A DNA stretch of 64,000 nucleotides from Vulcanisaeta distributa JCM 11217 (lineage in GTDB: Archaea; Thermoproteota; Thermoprotei; Thermoproteales; Thermocladiaceae), in NCBI RefSeq assembly GCF_001316005.1, contig NZ_BBBJ01000001.1, forward strand, positions 186,001 to 250,000. The letters are read 5' to 3'. Within the stretch, counting starts at the first letter, position 1; every line of letters begins with the position of its first letter. Below the pieces are notes generated by a model, which saw nothing but the letters and a program-made list of their open reading frames with translations, was not told where the DNA came from and did no database searches. Both the position numbers and the translations under genes were made by a program. Below are positions 58,754 through 64,000 of this stretch, piece by piece.

Positions 58754-60180
58754 TTAACCTGAGCTTGAACATGAACCATAGGTCTGAATAAGGGCGTTTA
58801 TCCAGGATGACGCTGCCGTATTCATCGCCTGCTGCGCGCTCACCTGCCCAAGCAGGTAGCTAAACACTTCCTGGTTAAAGCTCGGTATTAACTCTGTGTA
58901 TGTGGGTGGTATGTTTGGTGGATTCGCCCAGGCGTACTGAGCCGCGTCATAAACTGCCTCGAGTAATTCCTTATCATGCGGACTAAGCGTACTATTACTC
59001 AGTAGCATTTGGAATGCCTCCTTCGATATTGGGAACTTATGGAAGTACAGGTACTCATACACCTGGACCTTAGGCGATACCAGGAACGCGAGGAATTCAA
59101 GAGCCAACTGCTTATGTGTTGAGTACTTACTAACGGCGAGGAAGTTAGTGCCGGTCTCGGCGTAGCCGCCAGGTAACGGTGCTAAGCACGTATCATTGTA
59201 CACGTTTGATGGTAGGTATGATAATTGGCTAACGAATAACAATGCCGCCGGTGCATACTCAGCATAAAGCTCTGGCAGGTTATCATAGGTTATTGGCGTA
59301 ACGTTTGGCGGTGGCTCATATGAAACGAGCTCCTTATAGACCTCGAGTGCCTCAATACCATCTGTGGTGTTGAAGTCGGGCAATGGGTATGTACAGCCTG
59401 GCGCTGGTGCTCCGTAGAACATTATGTTGAAGTTGGGCAAGCCACCAATCCTGCCCTTGTTAAGATTTGGATCCCTCATATACCACCAGCCAAATATTGC
59501 TGGGTAAGCATCTATTATACCGTGTGATACGTGGTCATCGACCAGGACCCCATACTTGGTAATTCCGTGGCTCACGAGGAATTGATCAACCTCAAGCACC
59601 GTAGTCCAGTTTTGCCAGGTTAATGGGTTAAACTCAACGCCATACTCACTATAGAACTCCTGGGCCAATGTTTGGTTGTTGAATATTGAGCACTTATAAG
59701 CGAGCATGTAGGTTACCGTCTCATATGCTATGCCGATATACTCGATTTGACCTGTCGTAGTATTGTAGAACTCACCGCCAAAGGCTCCTGAGGAGCCATT
59801 AAATCGCTCATGTTAAATAAAGTCCCTACATATGGATTAAGCGGTAATACATAAGGCACAAACCTAAGCGCTGATGTTGACGTGAACTCTATAATGTCAT
59901 ACTCAGTTGAGTGCGCCTCGAGTGCCGTTAATTCATTAGTAACGTACTGACTAAATGGGTATGTAATAACCTTAACATACACATTTGGATGTTCCTCATG
60001 GAATAATTGACCGGCGAATTGTATGAATTGTGCAGTGGTTCCTGAGTAGGCAACCACAACTAATGTCACGGTTTTAGGCGTGGTTACTGCCTTAATGTAG
60101 TAGTATGCACCTACCGCGATTATTACTACGATTATAACACCAATTATGGCCCAGGCAGTACGTGAAATACCCCTCCTCAC
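58754..60180 (-). CDS. ABC transporter solute-binding protein, one frameshift
   Basis: About 475 residues from GTG 60180. One anchor helix (AWAIIGVIIVVIIAVGAYYY) then TPKTVTLVVVAYSGTTAQF, FHEEHPNVYVKVITYPFSQ and ALEAHSTEYDIIEFTST, a family-1 binding-protein plan. A G is missing near 59785; the rest includes WQNWTTVLEVDQFL, IDAYPAIFGWWYMRD, GIEALEVYKELVSYEP and LALEFLAFLVSPKV. Aromatic-rich, so a saccharide ligand is plausible. First gene of the transporter operon, with a TATA box at 60202. Confidence 0.85.
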
Positions 60181-60201
60181 ATAATGAATTACTACACTCT
60201 G

Positions 60202-60209
60202 ATTATAAG
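60202..60209 (-). promoter_or_regulatory. TATA box for the ABC operon
   Basis: CTTATAAT on the minus strand, about 25 nt before GTG 60180, which favours that start over an upstream ATG at 60243. Confidence 0.55.
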
Positions 60210-60279
60210 TATTTCCTAGGATTGACTCTTTGATATTATTCAAATTACTATATTTTAATGTCAGTAAATCAGTAGTTAA

Positions 60280-61035
60280 TTATTTCAATCTCTGAGTATC
60301 AATGGGTGTACATGGCAATGGTATTACTATGCTGACCTCATTACCAACATTACTTAATATTGGTGATTCCACGTAGTAATGAATCGGCACTAAATACTTA
60401 ACACCAGCCTCCTTAGCAATCTGGACCGCCTCGCTAGTCGTTGAATGACCATGCAAATGAGATACCTCCTCAGTACCTGGGTTTCCTGATGCTTCATGAA
60501 TTAGCAATGTGCAGCCTTTAGCGAGATTAACTATGTTCCTGGTGGGCCTGGTATCGCTACTATACGTTATGCATGATCCATCAGACCCATCAATCCTATA
60601 TGCTAGGGTTTGCACGGTATGATCTGCCAATATCGCGGTAACTCTATAGTCATGGCTTATCAACACGGTTAAAGGCTCTGGACTTGGATCTATTGGATGA
60701 AAGTCTATTGCTGGTAGGTACTGAGGTATGCCTAAAGCATCAAAGAGCTTCTCTAAATCTACGTCCCTGGGGCCATAAACCTTAAGCGTAATTCCTCTAG
60801 ACCTTGCAAAGAGGGCCAGGGTTGGTAGGCCCATTACGTGATCCCCATGCCTATGCGTTATGAGTATTAGGTCGAGGTCATTCACATCAAAGCTACAGCC
60901 CCCCCTTAAAGCCCTATACGTACCTTCACCGGCATCAATTAGAATCCTCGAATTACCGACCTCAACGATTAACGATACGTTACCCAGCAATGGATTAGAG
61001 ACCCAGCCACCAACTCCAAGTGGGATTACCCTCAC
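60280..61035 (-). CDS. rnz: Ribonuclease Z-like tRNA 3' endonuclease
   Basis: Intact, about 251 residues, metallo-beta-lactamase fold. ILITHRHGDHVMGLPTLAL (HxHxDH), AILADHTVQTLAYRI, TYSSDTRPTRNIV, LLIHEASGN, HLHGHSTTSEAVQIA and VPIHYYVE complete the tRNase Z motif set. It would trim tRNA 3' trailers. GTG start 61035 is placed by a TATA box 27 nt upstream, removing eight extra N-terminal residues. A C7 run at 60899 encodes LRGGCSF. Confidence 0.85.
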   Translation of the reverse strand: MRVIPLGVGGWVSNPLLGNVSLIVEVGNSRILIDAGEGTYRALRGGCSFDVNDLDLILITHRHGDHVMGLPTLALFARSRGITLKVYGPRDVDLEKLFDALGIPQYLPAIDFHPIDPSPEPLTVLISHDYRVTAILADHTVQTLAYRIDGSDGSCITYSSDTRPTRNIVNLAKGCTLLIHEASGNPGTEEVSHLHGHSTTSEAVQIAKEAGVKYLVPIHYYVESPILSNVGNEVSIVIPLPCTPIDTQRLK

Positions 61036-61057
61036 AGCACTTAGTAAAGATCCCAGC

Positions 61058-61067
61058 AATTATAAGG
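61058..61067 (-). promoter_or_regulatory. TATA box for the RNase Z gene
   Basis: CCTTATAATT on the minus strand, about 27 nt before GTG 61035. Confidence 0.55.
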
Positions 61068-61084
61068 AGTACTTCAGAAAGACA

Positions 61085-61405
61085 TCATATTAGGAAGGCT
61101 ATCTCAAGCACCGCAAGTAAAGCACCTATTATAGTCCACCATGTAAAGACTAAGTTTAAGGCGGCAACGACGATGCCTAACGTACGAACTTCAGGATCAT
61201 CATGTCTAGATATTAGTAGCGCGCCGGCGCCTATATTCATTATGGCGAGGGCAATGACTATTAATGTTAATGCCCAGAGAATCGTAGTGCCTATGTTGGG
61301 TATTGGTACGAGAATAAGCGATGCGACGCCGAGGAGGAGGGCTGGAATGAGTAGAAAGGCTCCACTGACAAGCATTAATATACCGGCAACCCTGGGCTCG
61401 CTCAT
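61085..61405 (-). CDS. Small four-helix membrane protein, hypothetical
   Basis: About 106 residues from ATG 61405 (MSEPRVAGILMLVSGAFLL). Four hydrophobic helices of about 20 residues, with RHDDPEVRTLG in a loop and WW in the last helix. DUF-type membrane protein; no function known. TATTTAATGG lies about 28 nt upstream. Confidence 0.55.
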   Translation of the reverse strand: MSEPRVAGILMLVSGAFLLIPALLLGVASLILVPIPNIGTTILWALTLIVIALAIMNIGAGALLISRHDDPEVRTLGIVVAALNLVFTWWTIIGALLAVLEIAFLI

Positions 61406-61442
61406 TAGAATCACGCATTATTAAGCCATTAAATACTTTAAG

Positions 61443-62399
61443 TTATCCATAAACCCTCCTTAACCAATCGACCATCTCCCTAACACCAACATCAATGGCG
61501 GGCTCAACATCGCCCAACACCCTCCTCGTACTTTCACAATCGTATTGCACATTGACATACTTAAGTAGTGAACGAGCACCACCAGGTAGGAATAGGCCAA
61601 TAATGCCTGGCGGTAATGGTATCCTAATACCACCAACACCTAAATACCCAGCCATTAACTCGGCGAAGTTACCCAAGCTATACATGGTGCACTCTGTTGC
61701 GTATAAAAACGTGTTCCTGTAATCCTCATTAACCGCCAGCTTCTCAAGCATCTCCACCAGGTAACCCACATAGATGGCATTAACAAGACCCCCCCTGATC
61801 TGCGGCACCAAGCCCATCCTCACAAACCTATAAAGGCTGAGGAATTCGTAGTGATCATTATAAGGTCCATAAACGAGCGTTGGTCTAACAATGACGTAAT
61901 TAAGCCCCTCATTACCCAACTCTCTAATGGTCCTTTCACCATCGCACTTAGACCTCTCATAATCACTCCTTGGCTTTACATATGAGTAATCACAATGCAC
62001 AGGCTCCTCCCTTATGTAATTACCTATCCTGCCCGAAGCCGCTGATGCACTTATGTGTATGAACTTTATTGATTTATCAACGTTGAGTATTGCCCTCGCG
62101 ATATTGCGAGGAACCTCAACATGGGCATTCCATAATTCATTCCATGAGCCGTTTAACAAACCAACCGTATTAAATACGTAATTCGGCCTAACACTACTGA
62201 TTAGCTTCACTACCTCATCGTAATTACCTGGGTCTAACCTATGCGGTTTAACGTTCAATTCAAGTATGTCCCTCATCATGAACGCCTTACTGCCGTGAAT
62301 GGACCTGTAGGTTATATGTACATCAAAGCCTTTATCAACTAAGTGCTTAGCCAGGTTGGTAGCAATGAACCCAAGACCTATAATCAGTGCCTTCTCCAC
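61443..62399 (-). CDS. NAD-dependent epimerase/dehydratase (extended SDR)
   Basis: Intact, 318 residues from GTG 62399. Rossmann start KALIIGLGFIATNLAKHLV, NYVFNTVGLLNG, FIHISASAASGRIG, and the YxxxK pair in SDYERSKCDGERTIREL. RPTLVYGPYNDHYEF is typical of sugar-nucleotide epimerases. The first glycine motif is GLGFIA rather than GxxGxxG, so the coenzyme site deserves care. Substrate unknown, probably a nucleotide sugar for cell-surface glycans. A C7 run at 61789 encodes QIRGGLVN. Confidence 0.82.
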   Translation of the reverse strand: MEKALIIGLGFIATNLAKHLVDKGFDVHITYRSIHGSKAFMMRDILELNVKPHRLDPGNYDEVVKLISSVRPNYVFNTVGLLNGSWNELWNAHVEVPRNIARAILNVDKSIKFIHISASAASGRIGNYIREEPVHCDYSYVKPRSDYERSKCDGERTIRELGNEGLNYVIVRPTLVYGPYNDHYEFLSLYRFVRMGLVPQIRGGLVNAIYVGYLVEMLEKLAVNEDYRNTFLYATECTMYSLGNFAELMAGYLGVGGIRIPLPPGIIGLFLPGGARSLLKYVNVQYDCESTRRVLGDVEPAIDVGVREMVDWLRRVYG

Positions 62400-62512
62400 A
62401 GTGTCTTATTTATGACAAATAGTAATTAAGTCTTTCCCTAAATAGAGAAAATAGCCGATATCACTAACAAAGAAGGTTTTATAAATGCTGGGCTTCCGAA
62501 TGCCATAATCGT

Positions 62513-64000
62513 ATGCAGAGGGAATTGTGGGTATCAATAAGTGAGGGTCAGAGAAGGGCTGTATTGATAAATGCATTTCTTGGGGCGTTGCTTGGATCAA
62601 TAAATATCTCATCAGTCGTTATTGCATTACCTGCAATACTCAGGGGTATTGGGCTAAGCATTAATTCATCAATAGGCTTCATGATAATGGCTTGGATAAT
62701 GTTTGCATATCCATTGATAATGGCAATAACCGTGGCGCTCATTGGCAGGTTATCTGACATGTATGGCAGGGGGGGTAGAGTATTCACGATAGGCGATGTC
62801 GTATTCACCACAGCATCGTTACTACTGGGATTAACGCCAGGTTATGGAGCCATTGCCGGGATTCAAATGGTCATTTATAGATTCGTGCAAGGCTTAGGTG
62901 GATCAATGATGTTCGGAAATAGCGCCGCTATAATAACTGATGTCTTTCCGCCAGAGCGTAGGGGGGGCGTGGCTCAGGGAATCGTTGGTATATCATTCAG
63001 TGCCGGTAGTATATTAGGCTGGTAATTGGCGGATTATTAGCAACTATTGATTGGAGGTGGGTATTTCTATTCAACGTACCAATAGGCGTTATCAGCATTG
63101 TATGGGCATATAAGAGTGTCTATAGGTTACCCACAGGGTATGTAAAGGCTAGGATTGATTGGGTTGGGGGCGTCATTACTAACAATATCATTAGTATTAT
63201 TACTCATGGGGGGGTTGATGCTGTCTATGATGCCCTATGGAGGCTCATCACTTGGTTGGGGGGCAATCCAATGGTTTGGGTATTACTCGGCGTTGGTGGC
63301 GCTTTATTTGCATTATTATTCGTTATTGAGTCCAGGGTCAGCGAACCAATGCTTAGGGTTAGGCTATTCAGGATTAGGCAGTTCACCTACGGCGTAGTGA
63401 GCAGTCTCTTCCTATTTCTTGCGCAGGGAGCTAACGTCTTTGTCCTATCACTACTCCTACAGGCGATTTACCTGCCGCTTCACGGCATTCCATACGCCGA
63501 TACACCACTTTGGGCTGGTATATACCTAATACCAAGCAGTATCACCAACGCGGTCTTCGCACCAATAGGCGGTAAACTGCTAAATAGGTTTGGCGCCAGG
63601 GTAGTATCTACATTAGGTGCAGTATTACTTGCAGTAAGTTTTGAATTATTAACATTACTACCGATAACTAACTTCAATTACATATGGTTTGCAGCAATAC
63701 TACTACTAATGGGTTCTGGTTCGGGGCTCTTCATGTCGCCAAACCTAGTATCAATACTAAGTGCCGTGCCACCGACGGAGAGGTCAGCCGCCTCTGGACT
63801 AAGGTCAGCAATGCAAAACATAGGATTACTGATGAGCTTCGCGATATTCCTAACGCTTATCTTAACCGGAGCCTCGACAGTACTGACTCAATCGATATAT
63901 AAGGCATTATTAAGCGCCGGGGGGGTCCCCATAGCAGATGCGGAGAAATTGGTATCAATACCACCCGTCTACGCGCTATTTGCTGCATTCCTGGGCTACG
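62513..64000 (+). CDS. DHA2-family MFS exporter, frameshifted, runs off the window
   Basis: Frames join into a 14-helix transporter. NISSVVIALPAILRGIG, GRLSDMYGRGGRVFTIGD and RFVQGLGGSMMFGNSAAII are DHA2 motifs A and C region; FPPERRG.VAQGI and DWRWVFLFNVPIG follow. Breaks near 63023 (one C missing), at a G5 run near 63166 and at a G6 run near 63256; later GGKLLNRFGARVV and SGLRSAMQNIGLLM continue to the window end. It probably exports drugs or metabolites. G7 runs give YGRGGRVF, ERRGGVAQ and LMGGLML, and SAGGVPIA near the end. Confidence 0.82.

Overview
The window looks like a hyperthermophilic crenarchaeon (Thermoproteota) of the Thermoproteales/Thermocladiaceae type, close to Vulcanisaeta or Caldivirga. 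This rests on gene content and was not tested by a search: two PaRep2b-family repeat proteins, archaeal EF-2, a Taw1-like wyosine enzyme, NreA, a HerA-like ATPase, VapBC and HEPN/MNT pairs, a tRNA intron, and many GTG/ATG starts 24-30 nt behind a TATA box (leaderless style). Base composition is roughly 43% GC by eye.

Layout. 1-4.3 kb: start of a cytochrome bd-type oxidase gene, a CoA-disulfide-reductase-like flavoprotein divergent from a ferritin-like protein, and an amino-acid permease. 4.3-15.1 kb: NreA, a photolyase-like radical SAM protein, VapBC, a CinA-like protein, a serine recombinase, SerA-like dehydrogenase, DsrE, a binding-protein-like gene, a second VapBC, an endonuclease IV-like protein and a HEPN/MNT pair. 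15.2-22.3 kb: two 1.8-kb PaRep2b elements, one splitting an AmmeMemoRadiSam-type radical SAM gene and the other splitting an L-fucose-isomerase-like gene, each flanked by 8-bp direct repeats. 22.4-28.7 kb: MFS transporter, a coiled-coil nuclease-like protein, roadblock protein, class II glutamine amidotransferase, Taw1 and TrmO-like tRNA enzymes. 28.8-33.3 kb: a cluster of secreted, TasA/AbpA-like paralogues and membrane partners. 33.4-38.5 kb: methyltransferase, a second HEPN/MNT pair, the TldD/TldE pair, tRNA-Trp. 38.6-49.1 kb: esterase, HemB, aminotransferase, HerA-like ATPase, MTHFR-like protein, Mrp ATPase, EF-2, a zincin-like protein. 49.2-64 kb: metallo-hydrolase, SWIM protein, MaoC hydratase, intron-bearing tRNA-Gln, radical SAM proteins, a GlcG/FAD operon, SCP2 and wHTH proteins, a sugar ABC operon lacking an ATPase, RNase Z, an epimerase and a DHA2 exporter running off the end.

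Two sequence-wide oddities dominate. First, G or C runs of exactly seven bases occur about 90 times, far above runs of five or six, while runs of four look depleted. In conserved proteins these heptamers sit where the family has one Gly or Pro fewer, as if GGGG had become GGGGGGG. Second, roughly half of the longer genes, including the essential EF-2 gene, carry one or more single-base frameshifts, many at G/C runs of 5, 6 or 8. Frameshifted genes below are described as the reconstructed full gene. Sequence error is the simplest reading of the frameshifts; the exact +3 pattern is unexplained.
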